From the NCBI RefSeq assembly GCF_900100695.1, contig NZ_FNCF01000008.1, positions 62,001-126,000 of the forward strand: DNA of 64,000 bases, written 5' to 3'. The DNA comes from Klenkia brasiliensis. Its GTDB lineage: Bacteria; Actinomycetota; Actinomycetes; Mycobacteriales; Geodermatophilaceae. Made by a program: the position numbers and the translations under genes. Under the pieces are notes generated by a model. That model made no database searches. It worked only from the letters and a program-made list of their open reading frames with translations, and had not been told where the DNA came from. Numbering within the stretch: the stretch's first letter is position 1; each line of letters opens with the position of its first letter. Below, one piece after another: positions 54,743-62,892 of this stretch.

Positions 54743-55828
54743 TCACCGCAGGGTGCGGTAGAGGGCCAGGTGCGCGGCGGCAGCGGTGTCCCAGTCGTGC
54801 GCGGCGGCCACCGTGCGCCCCGCCGCCACCCGCGCCGGGTCCGCGCCGGCCGCGGCGGACACGACCGCGTCGGCGAACGCGGGCGGCGTGGCCGCGAAGT
54901 CCGCCACCCCCTCGAACACCTCGCGCAGCACGGGCAGGTCGCGGGTCACCAGCGGGACCCCGGCGGCCAGCGCCTCCATGGCCGCCAGCCCGAAGCCCTC
55001 CTTGGTCGAGGGGAAGGCGAACACCTCGGCGGCGGCGACCAGCGCGGGCAGCCGGTCGTGGTCGACCGGGCCCAGGACGACGGGGGCCACGCCGAGCGCG
55101 CGGGCGCGGGCGTCGACCTCGGCGCGGTAGTCGCGGTAGTCGAACAGGGTCTCGCCCCCGGCCACGACCAGGCCGAGGTCCGGGCGCCGGTCGCGCACCA
55201 GCGCCATCGCCTCGACCAGGTCCAGCGTGCCCTTGCGCGGCTCGATGCCGCCCACGGCCAGCACGTACCGGCCCAGCCCGGCCCGCCACCGGGCCCGCTC
55301 CGCCTCGCCGTCCGGCCCGGCCGCGGCGGCGAAGCGGGCGCCGTCCACCCCGTTGGGGATGACGGTGGCGGTCCGGCCCCACCCGTCCCGGACCTCGGCG
55401 GCGACCGCGGCGGAGACGCAGACCAGGGTGTGCGGGGTGACCACGGCGCGCTCGTGGCAGGCGGCCAGCTCCGGGGTGGTGAACCGGTCGAGGTGGTGCA
55501 CGGTGCGCACGCAGTCGGGCACGGCGTTGGCCGAGATGCAGTCCTGGGCGTGCACCACGTCGTAGTCCTCGTCGCCGAACGCCGCCCCGAGCACCGCGAT
55601 GGAGCGCAGGATCCGGGCGCCGACGTCCTCCCCGGGCACGTCCGGGAACGGGACGAGCCGCAGCCCGACCGCGGGGTCGACCGGCCGGAAGAACGCCGCG
55701 TCGCCACCGCGGCCCAGCGACCAGACGTGCACCTGGTGCCCGGCCCGGGCCATCGCCTCGGCCAGCGCGAGGGTGTGCACGACCCCGCCGCAGGGCTTGG
55801 TCGAGTAGGTCAGCAGCGCGATCCTCAC
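54743..55828 (-). CDS. Glycosyltransferase, MSMEG_0565 family
   Basis: A 361-aa GT4-type glycosyltransferase. The N-terminus LLTYSTKPCGGVVHTLALAEAMARAGHQVHVWSLGRGGDAAF is the hallmark of the MSMEG_0565 family; the C-terminal block is PSTKEGFGLAAMEALAAGVPLV. It is the last gene of the Nit1C-type operon, with GTG 55828 overlapping the upstream stop. The acceptor is unknown, and its role with the nitrilase cluster has not been explained. Confidence 0.93.
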   Translation of the reverse strand: MRIALLTYSTKPCGGVVHTLALAEAMARAGHQVHVWSLGRGGDAAFFRPVDPAVGLRLVPFPDVPGEDVGARILRSIAVLGAAFGDEDYDVVHAQDCISANAVPDCVRTVHHLDRFTTPELAACHERAVVTPHTLVCVSAAVAAEVRDGWGRTATVIPNGVDGARFAAAAGPDGEAERARWRAGLGRYVLAVGGIEPRKGTLDLVEAMALVRDRRPDLGLVVAGGETLFDYRDYRAEVDARARALGVAPVVLGPVDHDRLPALVAAAEVFAFPSTKEGFGLAAMEALAAGVPLVTRDLPVLREVFEGVADFAATPPAFADAVVSAAAGADPARVAAGRTVAAAHDWDTAAAAHLALYRTLR

Positions 55829-56640
55829 GAGTAGGCCTCCGGACGGAGTTCGCGCAGGTGCGACAGGACCAGCCGGGCGCGGGCGACCTCGCCGGCCACG
55901 TCGAGCTCGGCGACCGCCAGGCCGGCCTTGGCCCAGGTGCGGGCCAGCACGTCGCCGCCGGGGCCGACGACCTTGGACTGGCCCAGGAACCGCAGCCGGC
56001 CCATCGTCCCGGTCTGGTTCGCCGACACCACGACCACCTGGTTCTCCGCCGCGCGGGCGCAGTCGTAGAGGTCGAACAGGCGGGACTGCCGGTCCTGCAG
56101 CAGCCGCGGTGCGCGGTTGGTCAGCGAGGCCGGCCAGGCCGAGAGGCAGGCCAGCAGCTGGGCGCCGTCGCGGGCCAGGGTGCGGCCGGCCTCGGGGAAG
56201 GTCTTGTCGTAGTCCACGAGCATGCCGAGCCGGCCGACCGGGGTGTCGAAGGCGGCGAACGCGTCGCCGGCGGCGTAGGCCGCGAGCTCCCCGGCGGGCT
56301 GGTGCACCTTGCGGTGCCGGCCCAGGACGCCGTCCCCGGTGAGGCACACGGCGCTGTTGAAGAACTCCCCGCCCGCCGCCTCCCGGTAGGCCAGGCAGAC
56401 CACCGCGGGCCCGGCCGCGGCGGCCAGCCGGTCGAAGACGGCGTCGTCGGGGGCCAGCGCCGGCGGCAGCCCGGTCTCCCCCACCGCGCCGAACCCACCG
56501 AGGTAGCCCCCGAGCGTGGCGTCGGGGAAGACCAGCAGGTCCACCCCGCGCGCCCGGGCGTCGGCGGTGATGGCCTCCACCTTGGCCGCGCAGGTGTCGA
56601 CGTCGCGTCCGAAGTGCGCCGCCACGGCGGCGAGCCTCAC
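55825..56640 (-). CDS. Nitrilase-fold protein with altered catalytic residues
   Basis: A 271-aa carbon-nitrogen hydrolase homologue, clearly paralogous to the nitrilase at 57962-58813 (shared GVLGRHRKVHQP, YDKTFPEAGRTLA, VSANQTGTMGRLRFLGQSKVVGPGGDVL). The Glu of the triad is Asp40 (VFPDATLGGYL), Lys111 is kept (RHRKVHQP), and the Cys position is Asp143 (GMLVDYDKTFPE, codon GAC). A later Cys exists in LLACLSAWPAS but is not in the nucleophile position. It is therefore probably not a nitrilase in the usual sense. GTG 56640 overlaps the flavoprotein stop. Confidence 0.9.
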   Translation of the reverse strand: MRLAAVAAHFGRDVDTCAAKVEAITADARARGVDLLVFPDATLGGYLGGFGAVGETGLPPALAPDDAVFDRLAAAAGPAVVCLAYREAAGGEFFNSAVCLTGDGVLGRHRKVHQPAGELAAYAAGDAFAAFDTPVGRLGMLVDYDKTFPEAGRTLARDGAQLLACLSAWPASLTNRAPRLLQDRQSRLFDLYDCARAAENQVVVVSANQTGTMGRLRFLGQSKVVGPGGDVLARTWAKAGLAVAELDVAGEVARARLVLSHLRELRPEAYS

Positions 56641-57965
56641 GCGACCCGGGACGCCGAGGACGCGGCGGCCACGGCCAGCGCGCTGCCCAGGCCGGTGCGG
56701 GTGCCGGCGGCGGTGAGGTCGGTGATCCGGTCGGCGACGAACTCGGCGTCCCGGGCGATGCCCGAGAACCGGCCCGACCCCCAGGTGTGCAACCACGGCA
56801 GGCCGAGGACGAACAGCCCGGGGGCGGCCGTGACGCCGCGGACGTGGGTGGGGTAGCCGGCGCCGTCGAAGACCGGCACCTTCACCCAGGACCAGTCGGC
56901 GCGGAACCCGATCGCCCAGACGACGCTGCCGATCGCGGCGGCGTCCAGGGCGGACGGGTCCTCCGCGGGCGCCCAGACCGGCACGTAGCGGGGCTCGACG
57001 GGTGCGTCGATGCCGTGCGCGGCGATGTGCCGGTCGATGAGGTCCTTCGCGCTGTCGTCGACGGCGTCGGCCCGGTCCAGGTGCGCGGTCAGGTCCGGGG
57101 CGAACCGCAGGACGCCGTCGCGCACCCCGGTGAGCGTGCCGTAGAGCTGCATGCCCTGGGTGGCGAAGGTGCGCAGGTCGATGTCGCGGCCGCCGTCCCG
57201 GCCGGTGACGTAGTGGTTGGTGCCGACCCGGGCGGCCTCGCCGTCCCGGTGCTGCTCGACCGGCATGTCGTAGTGGCCCAGGTCGTGCAGCCAGGCCACC
57301 ACGTCCCGGCCGCGGTAGCGCCGGGCGATCCGCGGCGCGCTGCCCACCGCCAGGTGCACGCGCCGGCCCGCGAGGTGCAGGTCCTCCGCGATCTGCGCGC
57401 CCGACTGGCCGGTCCCCACCACCAGCACGTCGCCCTCGGGCAGCTGGCCGGGGTTGCGGTACTGCTGGGAGTGCAGCTGGGCGATCCGCTCGGGCAGGGC
57501 GGTGGCGTAGGGCGGGACGACGGGCAGGTGGTAGCCGCCGACGGCGAGCACCACCTGGTCGGCGTGCACCTCCCCCGCGCTGGTGGCCAGGGTGTAGCCG
57601 CCCTCGGCGGCCGGGGACAGCCGGGTGACCGCGACCCCCTCGTGCACCGGCGGGTCGAAGGAGGCGGCGTAGGAGCGGACGTAGTCGACGATCTCGTCGC
57701 GCAGCATGAAGCCGTCGGGGTCGTCGCCGCGGTAGGGCCAGCCGGGCAGCTGGCACTGCCAGTTCGGGGTGACCAGGCAGAAGGTGTCCCAGCGGGCGTC
57801 GACCCACTCGTGGGCGACGGTCGCCCGCTCGAGCACCACGTGCTCGACGCCGCGCTGCACCAGGTGCCAGGAGATCGACAGCCCGGCCTGGCCGCCGCCG
57901 ACGACGGCGACCGGCACGTGCTGCGGGAGGGCGGTGCGGGCAGGTGCGGTCTCGGTGAGCGTCAC
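56637..57965 (-). CDS. Flavin-dependent oxidoreductase, MSMEG_0569 family
   Basis: A 442-aa flavoprotein monooxygenase-like enzyme. FAD motif VPVAVVGGGQAGLSISWHL (GxGxxG type) is at 17-35, LVTPNWQCQLPGWPYRGDDPDGF is a family signature, and the NADPH motif DVLVVGTGQSGAQIAEDL lies at about 175-195. It belongs to the Nit1C cluster (NitH equivalent). It lies between the two nitrilase-fold genes, overlapping both by 4 nt. Confidence 0.94.
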   Translation of the reverse strand: MTLTETAPARTALPQHVPVAVVGGGQAGLSISWHLVQRGVEHVVLERATVAHEWVDARWDTFCLVTPNWQCQLPGWPYRGDDPDGFMLRDEIVDYVRSYAASFDPPVHEGVAVTRLSPAAEGGYTLATSAGEVHADQVVLAVGGYHLPVVPPYATALPERIAQLHSQQYRNPGQLPEGDVLVVGTGQSGAQIAEDLHLAGRRVHLAVGSAPRIARRYRGRDVVAWLHDLGHYDMPVEQHRDGEAARVGTNHYVTGRDGGRDIDLRTFATQGMQLYGTLTGVRDGVLRFAPDLTAHLDRADAVDDSAKDLIDRHIAAHGIDAPVEPRYVPVWAPAEDPSALDAAAIGSVVWAIGFRADWSWVKVPVFDGAGYPTHVRGVTAAPGLFVLGLPWLHTWGSGRFSGIARDAEFVADRITDLTAAGTRTGLGSALAVAAASSASRVA

Positions 57966-58813
57966 GCGACCGCCCCGACCCCGTAGGTCTCGGGACGGCG
58001 GTCGCGCAGGTGCCCCATCGCCCGGCGGGCCCCCGCGAGCGCCTCCCCCACGTCGATGCTGGCGACCGCGGTGCCGGGTGCGGTGCCGGTGGTGGCGAGC
58101 ACGTCGCCGCCGGGCCCGACGACCTTGGCGCTGCAGACGAACCGCAGCGAGCCGAAGGTCCCCGACTGGTTGGCCGACACCCAGACGATCTGGTTCTCCA
58201 GCGCCCGGGCCTGGTCGAACAGGTCGAACCGGCGGGTCCAGCGGTCCTCGGCCAGGTCGGCGGCGGCACCGGTGCGCGAGCCCGGCCAGGCCGACATGCA
58301 GACCACGACCTCGGCGCCGTCGACGGCCAGCGTGCGGGCCGCCTCGGGGAAGGCCTTGTCGTAGCAGATCATCATGCCGATCCGGCCGACCGGCGTCTCG
58401 AAGGCGGCGAAGCCGTCGCCCGCGGCGTAGACGTTGGACTCCCCGAGCGGCTGGTGCACCTTGCGGTGCACGCCGAGCACCCCGTCGCCGGTGACCGCGA
58501 CCGCGGTGTTGTACCGGTCGGTGCCGTCGGACTCGCAGAACCCGGCCGTGACCACCATGTCCCCGGCGACGGCGGCCAGCCGGGCGACCTCGGGGCCGTC
58601 GACGTCCAGGGCGGGTGGCAGTGCGTGCTCGGGCAGCACCTCGGCGACGCCGTGGTCCCCCAGGGAGGCCAGGTAGCCGCCGAGGGTGGCCTCCGGCAGG
58701 GCCAGCAGCTGCACGCCGCGGGCCCGCGCGTCGGCGACGAGGCCCTCGATCCGGGCGAAGGCGGCGTCGAGGTCACGGCCGAACGGGGCCGCGACGGCGG
58801 CGAAGGTGGTCAC
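57962..58813 (-). CDS. Nitrilase (Nit1C-type, sll0784/MSMEG_0566 family)
   Basis: A 283-aa nitrilase with the complete Glu-Lys-Cys triad: Glu41 (LALPEATLGGYL), Lys118 (VHRKVHQP) and Cys150 (GMMICYDKAFPEA). Members hydrolyse nitriles; in the Nit1C clusters of cyanide-using bacteria the nitrilase converts cyanide to formate and ammonia, as far as I recall from the literature on Pseudomonas fluorescens NCIMB 11764. GTG 58813 overlaps the fusion gene stop. Confidence 0.93.
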   Translation of the reverse strand: MTTFAAVAAPFGRDLDAAFARIEGLVADARARGVQLLALPEATLGGYLASLGDHGVAEVLPEHALPPALDVDGPEVARLAAVAGDMVVTAGFCESDGTDRYNTAVAVTGDGVLGVHRKVHQPLGESNVYAAGDGFAAFETPVGRIGMMICYDKAFPEAARTLAVDGAEVVVCMSAWPGSRTGAAADLAEDRWTRRFDLFDQARALENQIVWVSANQSGTFGSLRFVCSAKVVGPGGDVLATTGTAPGTAVASIDVGEALAGARRAMGHLRDRRPETYGVGAVA

Positions 58814-60261
58814 GGGGACTCCTCGGGTGGGCGCGGTGCACCGGTTCTGGATGCGCCGAGGCCGGTCACCGGACCGGCGAGGGCGGGGGTGGTCGAGCCG
58901 TCGGGCCAGCGCAGCAGCACGCCGGACCCGGGGACCAGCTCGCCGCAGGTGCCGGTGGTCGCCGGGCCCGCGGGGGCGACGCCGCGGTCGGCGGCGTCGG
59001 TGGTCAGGAAGGCCGAGCCGGGGAAGCAGGTGAACCAGTCGCCCACGGTCGCGGCACCCGGGCGGGGGACGGCGGCGACGTCGAGCACCGCACCGCAGCC
59101 GCTGGCCTCGGCGAGCATCCCCAGCGTGCCGACCAGGCCGGCCATGGAGACGTCCTTGGCGGCCGCGGGGGCGGTGCGCGCGACCACCGAGCCCAGCTGC
59201 TGCAGCTGCGCGGTGGTCCGGCCGGTGGTGGAGTCCCACTGGCGGCCGGTGGCACCGGCCCGCCAGCCCCCGCCCAGGTCGGCGGTGAGCCGGACCTGGT
59301 GTCCGGGGCGCCCGCCCGAGGCCGGGACGGGTCGGTCGGTGCGGCCCAGCGCGGTGACGGAGAGCGCGGCGGGGACGCCGAGCTGGGTGTGCCCGCCGAG
59401 CACCGGCACGCCCCAGGCGGCCGACCCGGCACGCAGACCGCCGACGACGCGCGCGGCGAAGGAGGCGTCGCGGGCGCCGACGGAGTCCAGCAGGCCGAGC
59501 GGGACCGCGCCCATCGCCGACAGGTCGTTGACGTTGACCAGCACGCCGCACCAGCCGGCCCACTCCGGGTCGCGCTCGACCATCGAGGGCAGGATCGCGT
59601 CGCAGGCGGCCACCACGTCGGTACCGGGCACGGGAGCGCCGTCGTCGCCGACGAACCCGGGTCCGCCCAGTCCCCCGTCCGCGGAGGAGAACCCGGCGAG
59701 CAGGCCACCGAGGGGTGACTTGGTGGCGCGCGCGAGGGCCGCCAGCCGGCCGATGGGCCAGGTCATCGCGGTGTGCGGGCGGCCGGCGATCGCCGTCGGC
59801 GCCACGACCTGCCAGCCCAGCCGGGTGAACAGGCCGGCGTAGCGGTCCTGCACGGTGGCGTCGAACCGCAGCGCGCCGGCCTGCTCGGCGCGGGCGCAGG
59901 CGGCGGCCACCAGGGCGGGGCCGATCCCGGGTGCCGACCCGGGTGCGGCGACCAGCCGGGACCCGGTCCACCAGCCCACGTCGGGCCCGCCGGGGTCGGC
60001 GGGGGCGAGCCGGACGCCGCCGAGCACCGTGCCGTCGGACCCGCGGGCCACCAGGACGACGGCGCGCGGGTCGGCGTCGGTGTCGTCGAGGTCGGTGCCG
60101 GCGAACAGGCCCTGCTCCTCGACGAACGCCCGCCGGCGCAGCTCCCGGTGGGCGGCCACCCCGGCGGCGTCGGCCTCCTCCAGCTGCCAGCCCGGGCGGG
60201 CGACGGGCAGCCGGTGGTCGACCAGCAGCACGTTGTGCTCCCAGGCCCCCTGCGCGGTCAT
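58810..60261 (-). CDS. GNAT N-acetyltransferase / AIR-synthase-like fusion (MSMEG_0567 type)
   Basis: A 483-aa two-domain protein. The N-terminal GNAT domain (about 1-160) has VAAHRELRRRAFVEEQGLF and ARAEQAGALRFDATVQDRY. The C-terminal AIR-synthase (PurM-like) domain (about 165-470) has FVGDDGAPVPGTDVVAACDAI, LVNVNDLSAMGAVPLGLL and AKDVSMAGLVGTLGMLAEA. Cyanobacteria encode the two as separate genes (sll0786, sll0787). The PurM fold suggests ATP-dependent activation. ATG 60261 overlaps the radical SAM stop. Confidence 0.93.
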   Translation of the reverse strand: MTAQGAWEHNVLLVDHRLPVARPGWQLEEADAAGVAAHRELRRRAFVEEQGLFAGTDLDDTDADPRAVVLVARGSDGTVLGGVRLAPADPGGPDVGWWTGSRLVAAPGSAPGIGPALVAAACARAEQAGALRFDATVQDRYAGLFTRLGWQVVAPTAIAGRPHTAMTWPIGRLAALARATKSPLGGLLAGFSSADGGLGGPGFVGDDGAPVPGTDVVAACDAILPSMVERDPEWAGWCGVLVNVNDLSAMGAVPLGLLDSVGARDASFAARVVGGLRAGSAAWGVPVLGGHTQLGVPAALSVTALGRTDRPVPASGGRPGHQVRLTADLGGGWRAGATGRQWDSTTGRTTAQLQQLGSVVARTAPAAAKDVSMAGLVGTLGMLAEASGCGAVLDVAAVPRPGAATVGDWFTCFPGSAFLTTDAADRGVAPAGPATTGTCGELVPGSGVLLRWPDGSTTPALAGPVTGLGASRTGAPRPPEESP

Positions 60262-61343
60262 CCGCCGGCCGCCTGCAGGGCGCTGCAGGCACCGCACGCC
60301 GCGCAGCCGGCGCCCTGGTCGGCGCCGCGCATGCCCAGCGCCCGCAGGCCCGCGGCCACCCGGGTGGTCACGTCGGCCAGCACGGCGGGGTCGGGCGCGC
60401 CCACCCCGTCGGCCATGGCCAGCGTCCCCGCCAACGGCCGGTACGGGACGACGAAGGGGTAGACGCCGCGCCGGGCCAGGTCGAGCGCGCCGGCGACGAG
60501 CTCGTCGGGGTCCTCCCCCAGACCGACCAGCAGGTAGGTGGAGACCCGGTTGCGGCCGAAGACCCGCACGGCCTCGGCCCAGGCGGCGTCGTACTGGCTC
60601 ATCGGCACGCTGGCCTTGCCGGGCATCCACCGGGCACGCACGGCGTCGTCCAGCGACTCGACGTGGATGCCGATCGCGGTGGCCCCGGCGTCCTTGAGCT
60701 CACCGATGGCCGCGAGGTCCTCGGGCGCCGGCGGCTCGCACTGCACCTGGACCGGCAGCCCGGGCACGGCGGCGGTGACCGCGCGGACGCAGCGGGCCAG
60801 GTGCCGGGCGCCGCGGTCACGGCCGTTGGTGGTGCCGGTGGTCATCACCACCTGCCGCACCCCGTCGAGCCGGACGGCGGCCTCGGCCACCTCGGCCAGC
60901 TGCGCCGGGGTCTTCACCGCGGTGGTGGCACCGGCGGCGAGGCTGGCCTCGATGGCGCAGAACCGGCAGCGGTCGGCCTCGTCGTAGCGGATGCAGGTCT
61001 GCACCACGGTGGTGGCCAGCACGTCCTTGCCGTGCAGGCGGGCCAGCTTCTCGTAGGGCACGCCGTCGGCGGTGGTCAGGTCGTAGAAGCGGGGCCGCTC
61101 GACCGCCTCGGCGTCGAACCCGAGGTCGGCGCCGTCGAGCAGCAGCCGGCCCCCGCTGATCGAGTACGGGCTGTCGGGGTTGAGCGGGAGGGCGACGCCC
61201 GTGCCGTCCAGCAGCACGTGGCCGTCGTCGCTGGGGCCCGCCCCGGCCCGTCGCCGGACCGGGGCGTCGACCCGGACGCCGAGCAGCGCCAGGTCGACGC
61301 GGTGTCCCACGCGGTCGCCGGGCCGCATCGGCGTCGAGGTCAT
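60258..61343 (-). CDS. Radical SAM protein, MSMEG_0568 family
   Basis: A 361-aa enzyme. The iron-sulfur motif is CIRYDEADRCRFC: Cys117, Cys126, Cys129, a CX8CX2C spacing in place of the usual CX3CX2C, as in this family. A C-terminal CAACGAC (Cys347, 350, 353) may hold a second cluster. Strand VVMTTGTTNG and the SAM-barrel elements are present. It is expected to do radical chemistry with the nitrilase product, but the reaction is not established. ATG 61343. Confidence 0.92.
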   Translation of the reverse strand: MTSTPMRPGDRVGHRVDLALLGVRVDAPVRRRAGAGPSDDGHVLLDGTGVALPLNPDSPYSISGGRLLLDGADLGFDAEAVERPRFYDLTTADGVPYEKLARLHGKDVLATTVVQTCIRYDEADRCRFCAIEASLAAGATTAVKTPAQLAEVAEAAVRLDGVRQVVMTTGTTNGRDRGARHLARCVRAVTAAVPGLPVQVQCEPPAPEDLAAIGELKDAGATAIGIHVESLDDAVRARWMPGKASVPMSQYDAAWAEAVRVFGRNRVSTYLLVGLGEDPDELVAGALDLARRGVYPFVVPYRPLAGTLAMADGVGAPDPAVLADVTTRVAAGLRALGMRGADQGAGCAACGACSALQAAGG

Positions 61344-61353
61344 GGCCGCGCGC

Positions 61354-61887
61354 TCAGAGGTTGTAGGTGGAGTTGATGATGGCGCCCTTGCGGGCGTAGT
61401 GGATGAGGGCGTCCTGGACGTCCAGCGGGTGGCAGGGGATGCAGCCGGCGATCAGGTCCTCCTCGCGCAGGCCGTGCAGGCTGAGCCCGAAGCGGCAGAC
61501 GTAAACCGTGCCGCCCTCCTCGATGAACTTCTCGATCTGGGCGTTGATGTTGTGCTCGCCCGGGAACGCGGAGTCGCCGGTGGTCGGGAAGCCGCGGGTG
61601 GCCATCGCGTTCATCGCGGCCGGGCCGTAGAAGTACAGGACCGACTCATAGCCCTTGCGCAGCGCGCGCAGCGCCTGCAGGCAGGCCACGAAGCTGACCG
61701 AGGACTCGTGCGCGATGCCGTGCACCAGGGTCAGGTAGCTCTCGCCCTCGCCGGCCTGGTAGTCCGGGAAGATCTTGGTCGAGCCGTACAGGTTGCTGCC
61801 CTTGGGCAGCGAGGGGTGCGGGATCTCGGCCAGGCTGGCCTCGGCGTTGGCCTTGATCTCCTCGGGCGTGGCGAGCGGCGTGGTCAC
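61354..61887 (-). CDS. Nitrogen-starvation response protein, MSMEG_0572/Sll0783 family (DsrE-like)
   Basis: A 177-aa protein of DsrE/DsrF-like fold: [52 protein letters not shown] and [21 protein letters not shown] with conserved Cys. Sll0783 is induced by nitrogen starvation in Synechocystis. It is the upstream conserved member of Nit1C clusters. Starts at GTG/ATG 61887; 10 nt separate it from the radical SAM gene. Confidence 0.93.
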   Translation of the reverse strand: MTTPLATPEEIKANAEASLAEIPHPSLPKGSNLYGSTKIFPDYQAGEGESYLTLVHGIAHESSVSFVACLQALRALRKGYESVLYFYGPAAMNAMATRGFPTTGDSAFPGEHNINAQIEKFIEEGGTVYVCRFGLSLHGLREEDLIAGCIPCHPLDVQDALIHYARKGAIINSTYNL

Positions 61888-61912
61888 AGGGGTGCCTCCA
61901 TCGTGATCGGTG

Positions 61913-62755
61913 TCAGGTCAGCTGGTGGAGCTGCTCGAAGTTGCGGCGGAAGACCAGGTCGGCGAGCTCGCCGTCCCCGGTGGCCGCCGCGAGGCGGGCG
62001 TGCTCGCCCGCGAAGTCGCCCCAGGGCTGGTCGGAGGCGAAGAGCACCCGGTCGTGGCCGATGCCGTGCCGCTCGATCTCGGCGGCGAACCAGCGCGGGG
62101 CGAAGCCGATGGCCCAGCTGGTGTCGGTGTAGACCCGTTTGCCGGCGGCGACCCAGGCGAAGAACCTCTGCCCGATGAGCTTGATGTGGCCGCTCATCCC
62201 GCCGCCCATGTGCACGAGGTGGACGGCGACGTCGTCGGCGTAGTCCTCGACCAGGCCCGCGACCTCGTCGATGTCGCTCGCCGCGCCGGGGCTGGTGTGC
62301 ACGTGGACCACGAGCCCGTGCTCCCGGGCGGCGCCGAAGATGGCGTCCAGCTGCGGCCGGCAGGCCTCGTCGGTCACCCGTCCGCCGAGCAGGAAGGAGA
62401 GCTTGAGCGCGCTGACCCCTCGCTCACCGGCGAGGGCGAGGGCCTTCTCGGTGGCGACGGCGTCCTGCGGCCGGGGGCTGGTCCACAGCCCGGCGCGGAT
62501 CCGCTCGTCGGTCTGCGCGGCCTCCACCACCAGCTCGTTGAGCGCGAAGGAGGCGGTCGGGTCGGGTACCCCGTAGTTGGGGATGACCAGGGCGCACTCG
62601 GTGCCCTCGCGGTCCAGGTCGGCCCGCAGCTCCGCGATCGTGGCCCGCGCGGTGGTGTCGGGGTTGACCGGCGGGCCGCCGTAGAAGGGGAAGGCGGGCA
62701 GGACGCCGAGGTGGCGGTGCGCGTCGTGCACCCGCCGGCGCCGCCCCGTGGTCAT
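61913..62755 (-). CDS. Amidohydrolase family (amidohydrolase 2) protein
   Basis: A 280-aa metal-dependent TIM-barrel hydrolase. HDAHRH near residue 10-15 is the metal HxH, HVHTSPGAASD and HLVHMGGGMSGH carry later ligands, and FASDQPWGDFAGEH has the conserved Asp. It is the first gene of the operon, 25 nt before the nitrogen-starvation gene. Its substrate is unknown; an aldehyde- or amide-handling role is a guess. ATG 62755. Confidence 0.88.
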   Translation of the reverse strand: MTTGRRRRVHDAHRHLGVLPAFPFYGGPPVNPDTTARATIAELRADLDREGTECALVIPNYGVPDPTASFALNELVVEAAQTDERIRAGLWTSPRPQDAVATEKALALAGERGVSALKLSFLLGGRVTDEACRPQLDAIFGAAREHGLVVHVHTSPGAASDIDEVAGLVEDYADDVAVHLVHMGGGMSGHIKLIGQRFFAWVAAGKRVYTDTSWAIGFAPRWFAAEIERHGIGHDRVLFASDQPWGDFAGEHARLAAATGDGELADLVFRRNFEQLHQLT

Positions 62756-62792
62756 GTCCAGAACGGTGGTCCCCGGGTGTGTCCCCGTGGTG

Positions 62793-62823
62793 ACGTCCGG
62801 AACGAGATGTCGTTACGTCCGGA
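62793..62823. repeat. Direct repeats ACGTCCGGA, 22 bp apart
   Basis: Two exact 9-bp copies at 62793-62801 and 62815-62823, two helical turns apart, 38-68 bp upstream of the amidohydrolase start. A regulator or sigma-factor site for the Nit1C-type operon is possible. Confidence 0.4.
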
Positions 62824-62892
62824 CCGGGTGGCGGGCCCTCCGGCGTCGGCCAGGTTTCCGGGACCGCACAGTGCCCTGCCCCGGCGGTGCGG

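Noticed and set aside
62793-62830. GlnR-type nitrogen box before the Nit1C-type operon
   Set aside because: A GTAAC half is present, but no GAAAC half at the required spacing, so I report only the direct repeats.
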